DNA of 23,063 nt, taken from contig CAJGDB010000021.1 of NCBI GenBank assembly GCA_904502165.1, forward strand, positions 1 through 23,063, read 5' to 3'. The stretch comes from an uncultured Akkermansia sp. Lineage in GTDB: Bacteria > Verrucomicrobiota > Verrucomicrobiia > Verrucomicrobiales > Akkermansiaceae. Below the pieces are notes generated by a model. The model was given only the letters and a program-made list of their open reading frames with translations, made no database searches and was not told where the DNA came from. Within the stretch, counting starts at the first letter, position 1. Each line of letters opens with the position of its first letter. Of this stretch, positions 7,919-15,498 are shown one piece after another. The position numbers and the translations under genes are program-made.

Positions 7919-8043
7919 AGCGGCGTTGACTCTCCCTGACTACCCATTAACCGAGCCGACAGATGCAGCAGCATTGTCTAGTTGTGCCGGGGTGTGCGTT
8001 GGGGCAGGGGTCAGCATTCCATTCAAACCCTACCCAAACCCCT

Positions 8044-8250
8044 ATGATACCTGAATTCGAAGACAATACCACTGTCGTTGCCACCCTGCGTCGTAACCTG
8101 CACCTGGCCCTGCGCCGCCGCACCTGGAGTTTCAAGAGGAACGCCCGGCTGAATGAGCTTTTGCCGCCGGTTGTTCCGGTTCGCCGGCAGCATACCCTCC
8201 GGGCCTGCGCCTGTCTGTTCCTGGTCGGGCTCTTATCGGCCCGGGGCTGA
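8044..8250 (+). CDS. Small hypothetical basic protein
   Basis: A 68-codon ORF starting MIPEFEDNTT is preceded by a good promoter and a leader of about 120 nt. The same frame can also start at 7963. I do not recognise it. The middle is strongly basic (RRNLHLALRRRTWSFKRNAR) and the C-terminus is a short hydrophobic stretch (ACACLFLVGLL) that could touch a membrane. No Shine-Dalgarno sequence precedes it. The leader (7990-8043) has G-runs (three GGGG tracts) followed by a C-rich stretch just before the ATG that could pair with them and occlude the start. Alternatives are a non-coding RNA or a chance ORF. Confidence 0.35.
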   Translation: MIPEFEDNTTVVATLRRNLHLALRRRTWSFKRNARLNELLPPVVPVRRQHTLRACACLFLVGLLSARG

Positions 8251-8270
8251 TGTCACGAGCATGTCCGTCA

Positions 8271-8315
8271 TAAAAAAACAGGCAAGCGGCACTCCCGGGG
8301 GAGCGCCGCTTGCCT
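8271..8315 (-). terminator. Intrinsic terminator of the first GH36-like gene (minus strand)
   Basis: Arms 8280-8290 and 8305-8315 form a perfect 11-bp stem with a further CTCCC/GGGAG pairing inside. On the minus strand it is followed by a run of seven T (complement of 8272-8278). It lies 11 bp after the stop codon at 8326. Confidence 0.88.
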
Positions 8316-8325
8316 TATGGAGAAA

Positions 8326-10950
8326 TCAGGCAGATTTTTTCTTCTTCTTTCCCTTTTTCTTGCCCTTTTTCTTACCTTTCTTTTTACCGGAGTCAGCATC
8401 GTCCTCGTCGTCCGCTTCCGCAACAGCTTCAGAGGTGCCTTCCAGCACGATAACCTCAAAGGGCTTGAGCGTGATGTCGATTTCCTTGTCGATATCCACC
8501 CCTTTACCCACAAGGCCGGACAGGATGCGTTGGTCCTTGAACGAACTGCGGAAGGTTACCTTGTCAGAGCCGATCGTCGGCGGCACATCGAGTACCTTTC
8601 GCAGCGTGGTAGTGAGGGTTTTCTCCTTATCGCTGGAATTACGCAGAGTGAGCGTACATTTGCCGGGTTTCCAGGCCGCCCAGCCGTAGATATCACCTTC
8701 CTCTGCTGCTCTATCCCACGGATTACCGCCGACCCAGTGGAGATCGGCCAGAACATCCTCATTGCGCCGTATCCATTTGATGCAGCTTGCCAGCTCATCC
8801 CAGAGCTTGCCGTTTTCCTGACTCATCAGGTCAGCATCCACATAAAGCTCGATGAGGGAGGAGCCGCACCCGAAGGCTGCGCGCATTTCCTTGATGCAGT
8901 TTTCCGGGGTTCTGTCCATGACATTCGGAGGCCCGTTCTTGGTAATGATAAGGCCATGGGTCATCACGGAGTTAATCGGGAAGAAGGGGGCCCCTTTCAC
9001 AAAGACCTCATACACCAGGCGATCCCGGTAGGTCATCCATTTGTCTCGTGCATCACCCACTTTTCCTTCCTGGTCGAAGTCATTTTCCTGGCGCCACACA
9101 CAGTCCGAGTAATGGAACCAGAACGGGCTGGCCCAGGTGCCTACCGTTGTGTTCAGGAAAATATCTCTTCTGGCCTTTCGCAGAGCCGTCAGCACGCGGA
9201 TGATACCTTCTGCATCTTCCAGATTACCAGGCCCCTTGGCATGGAAGTGGGTGGAAATACCGTCGAATTTGAAGTAGCGCATTTCGTAGTCTCGCACCAT
9301 CTGGGAACAGCGCCCGACGAAGGCATCGAAGTATTCCTTGTTGGAGAGCTGGAAACTACCAATCTGATTATCCGGGTGCTTCTTGTTCCAGTTAGCCAGA
9401 CGCATGTCCTTGGCTGAACCATAACCACCCACCGGTCCCAGCCATGTGCCAAGGCCCGTCTTCATGGCGCGGATGGACTTGTCAATTTTAGAGAATCCGT
9501 TGGGGAAACCGGCGTGGAAGTCCCAGAGGCTGTTGAATTCATCCCAGCCGTCGTCAATCACGAAGCAGTCAATCGGAGTACGCCGCTTCTGGAACATTTC
9601 GCGCTTCCAGGTTTCGAGCATGTTGAGCTGCCATTTCTCTGAATTGCGCCCGAGGGGATCCGGGTTGTTGTTAATGGTGATGCCGATTTCATACCAGTCA
9701 TTGTAATGGATGAACAGGCGGTAGCTGACTGCGCGCTCGCGCTCACTGTATGCCAGGAAGGAGCGCCGTTTCTGCTTCGGAGCAAAAAAGCCCAGTACAG
9801 AGGAAACCTCCCAGCTCTGGTTGGCCTGCAGGGTGGTATTGCGTTCCCAGTCACCCTGCACCAGGGAGGCCTTGCCACCGGACTGGTCGTCCTCATCGGA
9901 TTTCAAGGGCAGGGAATAGCTGATGGTGCCGCTCCCTTTCACATTGCCCTTATCCTTTGTGTCAACCCATATTTTCAGGTTGTATTTACCAGCTTCCGGC
10001 ACGTTCAGGGTGTAAGCGGATTTTTCAGAAACCGGGTGTACATCTTCTGCGGCAATGCTATCGCTTTCTTCAGGCTGCAGCTGCACCGCCACAATGTTCA
10101 GATTACCTCCGATTTTAATCTGGCATTTTCCTTTATCTGCAAATGAAACCGGGCCTTCTGCAACAGTGATGCCCAGAACCGTGGGACCGGATTTCTCGCT
10201 GTATTTCTTTCCGTATTTCTTCGTAATGGATTCAGGTACTGCGAATACCTGGGAGAATGAGTCGGCACTCCAGCTTTCAGGATCCCATTTTCCTTGCTCT
10301 TCCGCGTTTCCTCCGGGGGCAGACATGATGCTCATCGGGGTTTCAAGACCACAGAATACCAGGTTGTTCACCACAAGCCGGCCGTGTGAGGTGTTGCCGG
10401 ATATCCTGGGAATGCCACCCTTGCGGATGTTGTATTCAAGAGGTGTCAGGCGTTTGAAGGCGGTATCCTTGAGAGCCTTGATTTCCAGTTCCTGCCGGAG
10501 ATAGTGCGAATCATTGCGTAGTACTGCCCGCCATCTGACTTCCAGGTTCTTATCCGGAGTTGTAAAGGTGCATCCTACGGCTTTACCCGGAATCCGCTCT
10601 GCAATCTGCGGACTCTTTTCCTTTACCGGGAGTTTGATTTCCTCCAGCTTGGAAGCAGTCATTTCCTGGGAGGTCCAGGTTTTACCATCGGCCAGGGAGA
10701 GGGTGAAGAGGTTTGTTCCCTTCTCCGCAACTACGTCTCCGTTTGCCTGTTTCAGCCCGTCAAAAACAACACCTTTTCCATCTTTCCGGAAAGAGGCGGT
10801 GAACATTTTGTTCTTCAGACTCGCACTTGTTCCACTGCACTCCACCGTTGCTTTGCCCGGCATTGATTTACCGGGAAATTTAACCTCGGCCGTGCTCGTT
10901 CCTGCACACCATAATGCTGCCAGAAATATTGATAAGATAAATCTGTTCAT
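8326..10950 (-). CDS. Secreted clan GH-D (GH36-like) glycoside hydrolase with acidic/polylysine C-terminal tail
   Basis: This 874-residue protein has a signal peptide (cleavage near STA/EV, residue 21) and a beta-rich N-terminal half. The catalytic (beta/alpha)8 region has the clan GH-D layout: VIDDGWD at 464-470, YFKFDG with the presumed nucleophile Asp563, and YSDCVWR with the presumed acid/base Asp616. The C-terminus has a beta domain ending near 838. Clan GH-D includes alpha-galactosidases and alpha-N-acetylgalactosaminidases, so a role in trimming alpha-linked Gal or GalNAc from mucin-type glycans is plausible; the exact substrate is not readable. The last 30 or so residues are unusual: an acidic block (EADDEDDAD, 846-853) then three KKKG units and KKKKKSA. 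The paralogue at 20277-22832 lacks this tail. The promoter lies 11 nt before the ATG. GH36 itself is the likeliest family, but a separate GH-D-like family is possible. Confidence 0.8.
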   Translation of the reverse strand: MNRFILSIFLAALWCAGTSTAEVKFPGKSMPGKATVECSGTSASLKNKMFTASFRKDGKGVVFDGLKQANGDVVAEKGTNLFTLSLADGKTWTSQEMTASKLEEIKLPVKEKSPQIAERIPGKAVGCTFTTPDKNLEVRWRAVLRNDSHYLRQELEIKALKDTAFKRLTPLEYNIRKGGIPRISGNTSHGRLVVNNLVFCGLETPMSIMSAPGGNAEEQGKWDPESWSADSFSQVFAVPESITKKYGKKYSEKSGPTVLGITVAEGPVSFADKGKCQIKIGGNLNIVAVQLQPEESDSIAAEDVHPVSEKSAYTLNVPEAGKYNLKIWVDTKDKGNVKGSGTISYSLPLKSDEDDQSGGKASLVQGDWERNTTLQANQSWEVSSVLGFFAPKQKRRSFLAYSERERAVSYRLFIHYNDWYEIGITINNNPDPLGRNSEKWQLNMLETWKREMFQKRRTPIDCFVIDDGWDEFNSLWDFHAGFPNGFSKIDKSIRAMKTGLGTWLGPVGGYGSAKDMRLANWNKKHPDNQIGSFQLSNKEYFDAFVGRCSQMVRDYEMRYFKFDGISTHFHAKGPGNLEDAEGIIRVLTALRKARRDIFLNTTVGTWASPFWFHYSDCVWRQENDFDQEGKVGDARDKWMTYRDRLVYEVFVKGAPFFPINSVMTHGLIITKNGPPNVMDRTPENCIKEMRAAFGCGSSLIELYVDADLMSQENGKLWDELASCIKWIRRNEDVLADLHWVGGNPWDRAAEEGDIYGWAAWKPGKCTLTLRNSSDKEKTLTTTLRKVLDVPPTIGSDKVTFRSSFKDQRILSGLVGKGVDIDKEIDITLKPFEVIVLEGTSEAVAEADDEDDADSGKKKGKKKGKKKGKKKKKSA

Positions 10951-10961
10951 GATTGGTTAGA

Positions 10962-10990
10962 TTTATACCATGTTTCAAAGCGCAGGTAAA
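10962..10990 (-). promoter_or_regulatory. Putative promoter of the first GH36-like gene
   Basis: On the minus strand TTTACC (10990-10985) and TATAAA (10967-10962) have a 17-bp spacer. The -10 ends 11 nt before the ATG at 10950, giving a leader of about 5 nt. The rest of the gap to the recombinase gene (10991-11146) shows no convincing gene. Confidence 0.55.
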
Positions 10991-11146
10991 GGAAAAAACT
11001 CGTTTCCGAGTACTGAAATTCATTGTTTTCTCGGGCTTTTTCAGCATGGTCGTTCTCCTGTTTTCCTTTTGCTCCCTCCCGGTCGCTTCAGGGGGGGCTG
11101 CAGATATGATGAATAATGTAAGTTTATTCTGCTTATAAATTCTCTT

Positions 11147-12136
11147 TTATTCATCAGCGTTTTCCCAGAATAATTTTGCATCAGACGAAACAGCGGGGCG
11201 TACGTAACGCGAGCGGATTAAATCCAGATCACCATGCCCGAGTTCCAGCTGCAGCATGGGCAGATTGCGGAAATACGCCGCATGGTAACTGGCAAAGGTG
11301 TGCCGGCAGGCATCTGGTGTCCACTTCGAAAAACCGGCTTTCTTTCTTAACTCCTTCCATCGCCTGGCCCAGTTCCTTGGAATGATGCGCTGCCAGTCCG
11401 GAATCCTGCTGCATCCGCGTAAGGGAACAGAACGACCTCCTCCCGTCTTGCTTACACAGGGGCGGATTATGACCTCGTTTTCGTTCCAGCAGATATCATC
11501 CATGCGAAGCCTTGCAACTTCTGCAGGCCGAATACCGCCGTAGAGCATCAATTTCAGAGACAAGAGCATATCGCTTTCCCTTGCAGCTTGTTTCAATTGA
11601 TGCACTTCATTCAGCGTCAACGGCTCTATGGCTTTCTCCTGTACCTTTGGCTTATCTAACCGGCTGACCGGATTGGAATCGCACCACTCTCTTCTTATTC
11701 CATAATTGAAGACGCTGTGCAGGATGGCTCTCGCTTTCACATAGGCGGATTTGCTGTTCCCATGAGCTTCCTGAAGAATTCTTCTACATTCAGAACTTGT
11801 TGCGTGTCGAAGTTTCAGGGTTGCGGCATTCCTGCTGCTCAGTATGCGGCGGGCAAAATATCTTAAATCCCGCAGAGAAACCGGGCGAAGATAGGCCGTT
11901 TTTTCTTCGATGCAGCTCCACATGGCTGATTCGAGAGTTGCCGTTTGTTCATCGTTCTCAATTTTGCTCGCACCCTCCTGTATAACCCGCCGCATGAGCA
12001 AAATCAGCTCATGCCGTTGCAATTCCTTGCTCTTTGTTCCCAGTAATTCCTGCATCTCCAGTATCAGTCGGGCGGCATCTGCTACGTTCAGCACACTATC
12101 CTTTAACAGCCATCGGGCAATTGATTTCTCTTGCAT
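11147..12136 (-). CDS. Tyrosine recombinase / phage-type integrase
   Basis: This 329-residue site-specific recombinase is of the XerC/phage integrase type. An N-terminal SAM-like core-binding domain occupies roughly 60-150. The catalytic domain shows Arg203 (YGGIRPAEVARL), Lys230 in the beta-hairpin (SKTGGGRSVPL), Arg278 in DACRHTFAS, His301 in LGHGDLD and the nucleophile Tyr311 in SRYVRP. The first position of the HxxR box is Asp275 instead of His; otherwise the set is complete, so it may be active. It stands next to a PEP-CTERM gene and glycosidases. No phage genes or att-like direct repeats around it were recognised, so it is either a resident recombinase acting on a local switch or the remnant of an integrated element. 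Confidence 0.85.
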   Translation of the reverse strand: MQEKSIARWLLKDSVLNVADAARLILEMQELLGTKSKELQRHELILLMRRVIQEGASKIENDEQTATLESAMWSCIEEKTAYLRPVSLRDLRYFARRILSSRNAATLKLRHATSSECRRILQEAHGNSKSAYVKARAILHSVFNYGIRREWCDSNPVSRLDKPKVQEKAIEPLTLNEVHQLKQAARESDMLLSLKLMLYGGIRPAEVARLRMDDICWNENEVIIRPCVSKTGGGRSVPLRGCSRIPDWQRIIPRNWARRWKELRKKAGFSKWTPDACRHTFASYHAAYFRNLPMLQLELGHGDLDLIRSRYVRPAVSSDAKLFWENADE

Positions 12137-12146
12137 AGAGAATCAA

Positions 12147-12174
12147 CATATACCGCCGGATAAGGTAAATTCAA
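12147..12174 (-). promoter_or_regulatory. Putative promoter of the tyrosine recombinase
   Basis: On the minus strand TTGAAT (12174-12169) and TATATG (12152-12147) have a 16-bp spacer. The -10 ends 10 nt before the ATG at 12136. It abuts the hairpin at 12175-12204. Confidence 0.4.
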
Positions 12175-12204
12175 GCAGGCATCCTGCTTTTGCAAGATGC
12201 CTGC
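12175..12204 (-). terminator. Hairpin between the PEP-CTERM gene and the recombinase
   Basis: A perfect 9-bp stem (12175-12183 with 12196-12204) and a 12-nt loop that can partly pair. On the minus strand it is followed by TTGAATTT, a weak U-tract, so it probably ends the PEP-CTERM transcript. A second small hairpin, CGGGA-4 nt-TCCCG at 12227-12240, lies between it and the stop codon. Confidence 0.55.
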
Positions 12205-12254
12205 CTTTGTAGTGATTTTTTTGAACCGGGATGAGTCCCGATATTGCAGTCTCT

Positions 12255-13103
12255 TTACTTACGGCGGCGGCGGGAAGCCAGACCGGCAAGAGCCAGCAGA
12301 CTCAGCGTAGCGGTGGCGGGCTCGGGAACGCTTGCAATCTCCATTCGCAGATTGCTGATGGTGGGTTTTGTGGATGTTGTGGCATTCATGGAAATGACAA
12401 TGTCGCGAAGATCCACGTTTTCTCCCAGCTCGTATGTAATTTCACCTTCTTGTACCTCGGATGAACTCATGGTCAGTACAAACTGATCATCAACCCATGA
12501 AATAGACCCGGAAATGGTAGATGTACCAAAGGGAACACCGCCGTCCAGAGAGGCCGATGATGTCACACTTGCAACAGCACCATAAGCATTGGCGAAGAGG
12601 TAACCATGAGCACCCACACCAGTTGTTGCATCTGCAACATTGGAACTTGTACCAACCTGAAGTTTGGAATACGCACTTGTAAAGCCTGATTCATCGTGAC
12701 CCATAACGATGGCCTTCTCGCTTCCTACGAAGGCAACCGTGGCAGAAGAAAGAGACTTCGTGACTTGATTCTCGCCAGAACCCTCGACAGTAGTCGGACG
12801 ATCAATAGTAAACGAGAACGTGAGAACCTGCTCCTTACCCAGAGTTATGAGATTTTCGAAGCGGTAATCGGCATACACTCGGTTCCAGTCATTGCCGGCA
12901 AATGTGATACTGTTTGCGGAGGCATCAATCGTTACCCCTGTTTTGTAAGATGAGGAATTCAACCAACCAACAGGTGTTATGTTTGTCGGTATGCTCTCTC
13001 CTGTAAATGATTCCGTTGTTGTTGTATCCTTCAATGGTTCGTATACAGTGCTCGCAGCAGCTACACCGGCAAGAACCATGAGTGTAATTAACGTTTTTTT
13101 CAT
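12255..13103 (-). CDS. PEP-CTERM sorting-signal surface protein
   Basis: From the ATG at 13103 this is a 282-residue exported protein. The start MKKTLITLMVLAGVAAAS is a classic signal peptide. The frame stays open further upstream, but those codons have no signal character and contain the promoter. The C-terminus SVPEPATATLSLLALAGLASRRRRK is a PEP-CTERM signal: VPEP, a hydrophobic segment and an Arg/Lys cluster. This is the tag processed by exosortase in Gram-negative exopolysaccharide producers and abundant in Akkermansia-type Verrucomicrobiota. The body is Ser/Thr/Gly-rich and beta-strand-like, in keeping with a secreted lectin- or adhesin-like fold, but no catalytic motif is visible. No exosortase gene is in the window. 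The ligand is unknown. Confidence 0.8.
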   Translation of the reverse strand: MKKTLITLMVLAGVAAASTVYEPLKDTTTTESFTGESIPTNITPVGWLNSSSYKTGVTIDASANSITFAGNDWNRVYADYRFENLITLGKEQVLTFSFTIDRPTTVEGSGENQVTKSLSSATVAFVGSEKAIVMGHDESGFTSAYSKLQVGTSSNVADATTGVGAHGYLFANAYGAVASVTSSASLDGGVPFGTSTISGSISWVDDQFVLTMSSSEVQEGEITYELGENVDLRDIVISMNATTSTKPTISNLRMEIASVPEPATATLSLLALAGLASRRRRK

Positions 13104-13196
13104 AAGTATAATGAGATATGGTATTGGATTGTTGCCGCAGCGGGTCGGATAATTCCTCGCGCGATGGAAAGTTCTCCTGCACACCGCAGCGGATTG

Positions 13197-13225
13197 AGTA
13201 TACAGCATGCCGGATGCTGTGTACA
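13197..13225 (-). promoter_or_regulatory. Promoter of the PEP-CTERM gene whose spacer is a dyad operator
   Basis: On the minus strand TGTACA (13225-13220) and TATACT (13202-13197) have a 17-bp spacer. The spacer is itself a hyphenated palindrome: CAGCAT, 5 nt, ATGCTG (7-bp arms 13202-13208 and 13214-13220 when extended). AT-rich DNA upstream (13226-13275) could act as an UP element. The leader to the ATG at 13103 would be about 85 nt. Confidence 0.5.
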
Positions 13226-13473
13226 GACTATTTATCATTTTATGAACGAAAAAAATCAAAAAAAACTGTAATTTCAGGTTCTTTCTGGTTCTAATTGTCC
13301 TGTAAATCAAGGACAGAGTAAAAAAGAGCCATTTTCTACTTCCGAGAATAGAATAACGACCGACAGGGCGTCCGCGCGGAAAACATAGATCACCCCGTAA
13401 GGTCACATAGAAGAGCTTGCTTTCTGACCTTCTGATGATAAGCACGTTATAAAATACAGAGTCAGGCAGCTAA

Positions 13474-13494
13474 GTACACAGCATCCGGCATGCT
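13474..13494 (+). repeat. Second, inverted copy of the 21-bp dyad-containing site
   Basis: These 21 bases are the exact reverse complement of 13204-13224, the site in the PEP-CTERM promoter. Both copies contain AGCAT-CCGGC-ATGCT. The copies lie 249 bp apart in inverted orientation, upstream of the PEP-CTERM gene. Confidence 0.8.
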
Positions 13495-13540
13495 TGTGGC
13501 ATCAGAAGGAAATCCTCAGAAACAGGAGCAACAGAACACT

Positions 13541-13556
13541 GCATTCCCGGGAATGC
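13541..13556. repeat. Perfect 16-bp palindrome
   Basis: GCATTCCCGGGAATGC reads identically on both strands. It lies between the 3' end of the GH20 gene and the PEP-CTERM regulatory region and could be a protein-binding site or a short hairpin. Confidence 0.6.
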
Positions 13557-13581
13557 TCAGTAGATGACAGAACTGCTCCGT

Positions 13582-13617
13582 GCCTGTATACGGCCTCTCA
13601 GCGAGCCGTATATAGGC
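13582..13617 (-). terminator. Hairpin spanning the GH20 stop codon
   Basis: Arms 13582-13594 and 13605-13617 pair over 13 bp (one G-T position) around a 10-nt loop that contains the stop codon of the GH20 gene. There is no T-tract after it, so it may be a Rho-independent-like stop, a processing barrier or a 3'-protecting stem. Confidence 0.4.
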
Positions 13618-15223
13618 GGGGCGTGCCATCTTCCTGCCGGAAGTTCAGCTGGAGCGAATCAAAGTAGGGATAATGAGCCTGGAGTCGCTGCCCGAAGTGC
13701 TCTGCTGCCGGAGCAGAACTGCTGTGGTAGTACCAGGCCTTTTCTGCCAGGGCGCAGATGCGGGGCACAAGCATGTATTCGAGCTTCCGCATGCAGGGGA
13801 TGCATTCGCTCCAGAGGTTGGCCTGCATGCCGATGACCTTGCCTCCATTTATGCGTGTGTCAAAGGCCAGAATGTGCTGCCAGTTGATGTTATCGAACCC
13901 GGAGAGACCGGTATAGAAAGAATCGGCTGGGTCGTTGCCTTGGGAGAAGTTGAAGTAGAAGCTCTGGATGGGGCAGAGGATGACCTGGTGACCGCGGCTG
14001 GCGGCGATGCGGGCATGGCCCATGCTGCGCCATGCCATGACGATGGCATCCTGCGGGAGCTGGGGAGCGCTCATGATTTCGTCCCACCCGACCATGCGGC
14101 GGCCGAGCTTGCGGAGCACCTGGGCGCAGAAGTGCGTGAAGTGGTCCTGAATCTGGCTTTCGTGGGTGTAGGCGTGCTGCTTCATGAAAGCCTGGGCTGC
14201 CGGGCTGGACTTCCACTGGTCGTGGGGCACTTCATCGCCGCCGATATGGATGTAGGGAGCGCGGGGGAAGAGCTCGCAGACTTCTGCCAGCACATCCTCT
14301 ATAAATCGGAACGTGAAGTCGCAGGGTGCCATCACATGGGTGAATACCCCCCAGCCGGTCTCGACCCTGGGGGCAAAGCCGGGGCTGTCCTGGTTGCCCA
14401 GTTCCGGGTAGGCCGCTACAGCGGCGCAGGCGTGGCCGGGGATTTCTATCTCGGGGATGATGGTGATGCCGAGAGAGTGGGCATATTCCACGACTTCTCG
14501 GATGTCGTTCTGAGTGTAGAAGAACTCCACCGGTTTGCCGTCCTTCTGCTTCTGGTTCACCCAGTCAGAGCTTTCCGGTCGTTTGCTGCCTATGGCGGTG
14601 AGACGCGGATATTTCTTAATCTCGATGCGCCAGCCCTGGTCATCGCAGAGGTGCCAGTGCAGGCGGTTGAGCTTGTAGCGCGCCATGAGGGAGAGTAGGC
14701 GCTTCGTGTCTTTCACGCTGATGGGGTGGCGGCTGGGGTCGAGCATGATACCGCGGTGCTGCAACGCTGGGTAATCATCCACATGCATGGCTGGCAGGGC
14801 CGGCTGGCCGGCTGAATCATGCACCACGGCCTGGGCCAGAGTCTGCGCGGCTGCGGGCAGCGCCTGCGGGCCGGCTATGCCGATGAGGATTTCCTGCGGG
14901 GTGATTTTCAGGGAATAGGCCTCGGGGTTGATGTGGTTGATGGGCACGACGCGCAGGTTTCCTTCCGTTTCCTCAGGATGCATCTCGAAGCCTGCTGCCA
15001 TGAGCGCCCGGATAGCGGCTCGTCCGAGTTCGCTGTGGCTGGTGGCGGTGTCTGCCTTGATGCCGCCCGTCAGCAGAAAGCCCGGCTGGTTCATCTGCTG
15101 TTCATACTGAAGCGGCAGGGGAATGAGAGCCGGCTGCTCGCTTATGGGTTGAGATGGCTGGGCAGAGACTATGCCTGTGGCCAGAAGCGCGAGGAGAGAG
15201 AAGCGTAGAAGTAACTGGTGCAT
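13598..15223 (-). CDS. Secreted GH20 beta-N-acetylhexosaminidase
   Basis: This 541-residue enzyme removes terminal beta-linked GlcNAc or GalNAc from glycans, typically mucin O-glycans in gut species. It has a signal peptide (LLLRFSLLALLATGIVSA, cleavage near residue 21), a GH20b-like N-terminal domain (about 30-150) and the catalytic barrel. The barrel has RGIMLDPSRH (157-166), LNRLHWHLCDDQGWRIEIK (185-203), and the catalytic pair Asp330-Glu331 in HIGGDEVPHDQW used in substrate-assisted catalysis. MVGWDEI and WSECIPC are further family motifs. Length fits single-domain GH20. It stands alone. Its promoter seems to be formed by the end of the adjacent repeat. A 13-bp hairpin overlaps its 3' end. 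Confidence 0.93.
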   Translation of the reverse strand: MHQLLLRFSLLALLATGIVSAQPSQPISEQPALIPLPLQYEQQMNQPGFLLTGGIKADTATSHSELGRAAIRALMAAGFEMHPEETEGNLRVVPINHINPEAYSLKITPQEILIGIAGPQALPAAAQTLAQAVVHDSAGQPALPAMHVDDYPALQHRGIMLDPSRHPISVKDTKRLLSLMARYKLNRLHWHLCDDQGWRIEIKKYPRLTAIGSKRPESSDWVNQKQKDGKPVEFFYTQNDIREVVEYAHSLGITIIPEIEIPGHACAAVAAYPELGNQDSPGFAPRVETGWGVFTHVMAPCDFTFRFIEDVLAEVCELFPRAPYIHIGGDEVPHDQWKSSPAAQAFMKQHAYTHESQIQDHFTHFCAQVLRKLGRRMVGWDEIMSAPQLPQDAIVMAWRSMGHARIAASRGHQVILCPIQSFYFNFSQGNDPADSFYTGLSGFDNINWQHILAFDTRINGGKVIGMQANLWSECIPCMRKLEYMLVPRICALAEKAWYYHSSSAPAAEHFGQRLQAHYPYFDSLQLNFRQEDGTPRLYTAR

Positions 15224-15241
15224 ACGGAGGTGACGAAGAAG

Positions 15242-15270
15242 AATATATCTGAACGAGCGAAGCGAGTAAA
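15242..15270 (-). promoter_or_regulatory. GH20 promoter carried by the end of repeat copy 1
   Basis: On the minus strand TTTACT (15270-15265) and TATATT (15247-15242) have a 17-bp spacer. The -35 and spacer are repeat sequence and the -10 lies at the junction. The -10 ends 18 nt before the GH20 ATG at 15223. The second copy of this repeat end (15498-15527) has the same -35 and spacer with an AT-rich TATATA -10. Confidence 0.5.
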
Positions 15271-15496
15271 GTTTAACTGACTTTGCAAAGCAAAGGAAAT
15301 TTCGCTGAGGGCGAAGCCCGAAGTTTCTCCGACCGGAAGGTCGGTTTCACGGAGCAGCTTGCTGCGACTTATTTCGAGAGAAGAGAAACTTCGCAGAGCT
15401 CAGATAAATTTTGCTGCGCTCAACGAAACTTCGTTGGAACTCAGTGAAATTTCGGCTCTGCGAGCCTCAGAGTTGATTGTGTAGTGATGATGAATA
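15243..15496. repeat. Hairpin-rich mosaic repeat, copy 1
   Basis: About 254 bp built from short palindromes separated by GAAATTTCG/AAACTTCG-like spacers. Examples are CTTTGCAAAG, GGGC-3-GCCC, CCGACC-4-GGTCGG, GCAGC-2-GCTGC, CAACGAA-2-TTCGTTG and GGCTC-3-GAGCC. Positions 15243-15312 are identical to 15499-15568 in copy 2 (70 bp, tandem period 256). Positions 15413-15478 are identical to 66 bp of copy 3 (from 16208). Confidence 0.85.
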
Positions 15497-15498
15497 AT

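Larger units (their letters stand above)
13104..13597. other. 494-bp intergenic region between the PEP-CTERM and GH20 genes
   Basis: No gene is supported here. The region holds the PEP-CTERM promoter/dyad, the inverted 21-bp copy, a 16-bp perfect palindrome (13541-13556), and an interrupted hairpin with 7-bp outer arms at 13399-13405 and 13425-13431 plus inner pairing. A second possible minus-strand promoter (TGTACT, 16 bp, TATTTT) lies just downstream of the inverted copy. Confidence 0.6.

Noticed and set aside
7990..8043. G-quadruplex in the leader of the small ORF
   Set aside because: Only three G4 runs are clear in the stretch; a fourth run needed for an intramolecular quadruplex was not found. 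Simple pairing with the following C-rich stretch is more likely.
13104..13445. Upstream extension of the PEP-CTERM reading frame to 13445
   Set aside because: The extra 114 codons contain the dyad promoter and have no protein-like character, while the ATG at 13103 begins a standard signal peptide.
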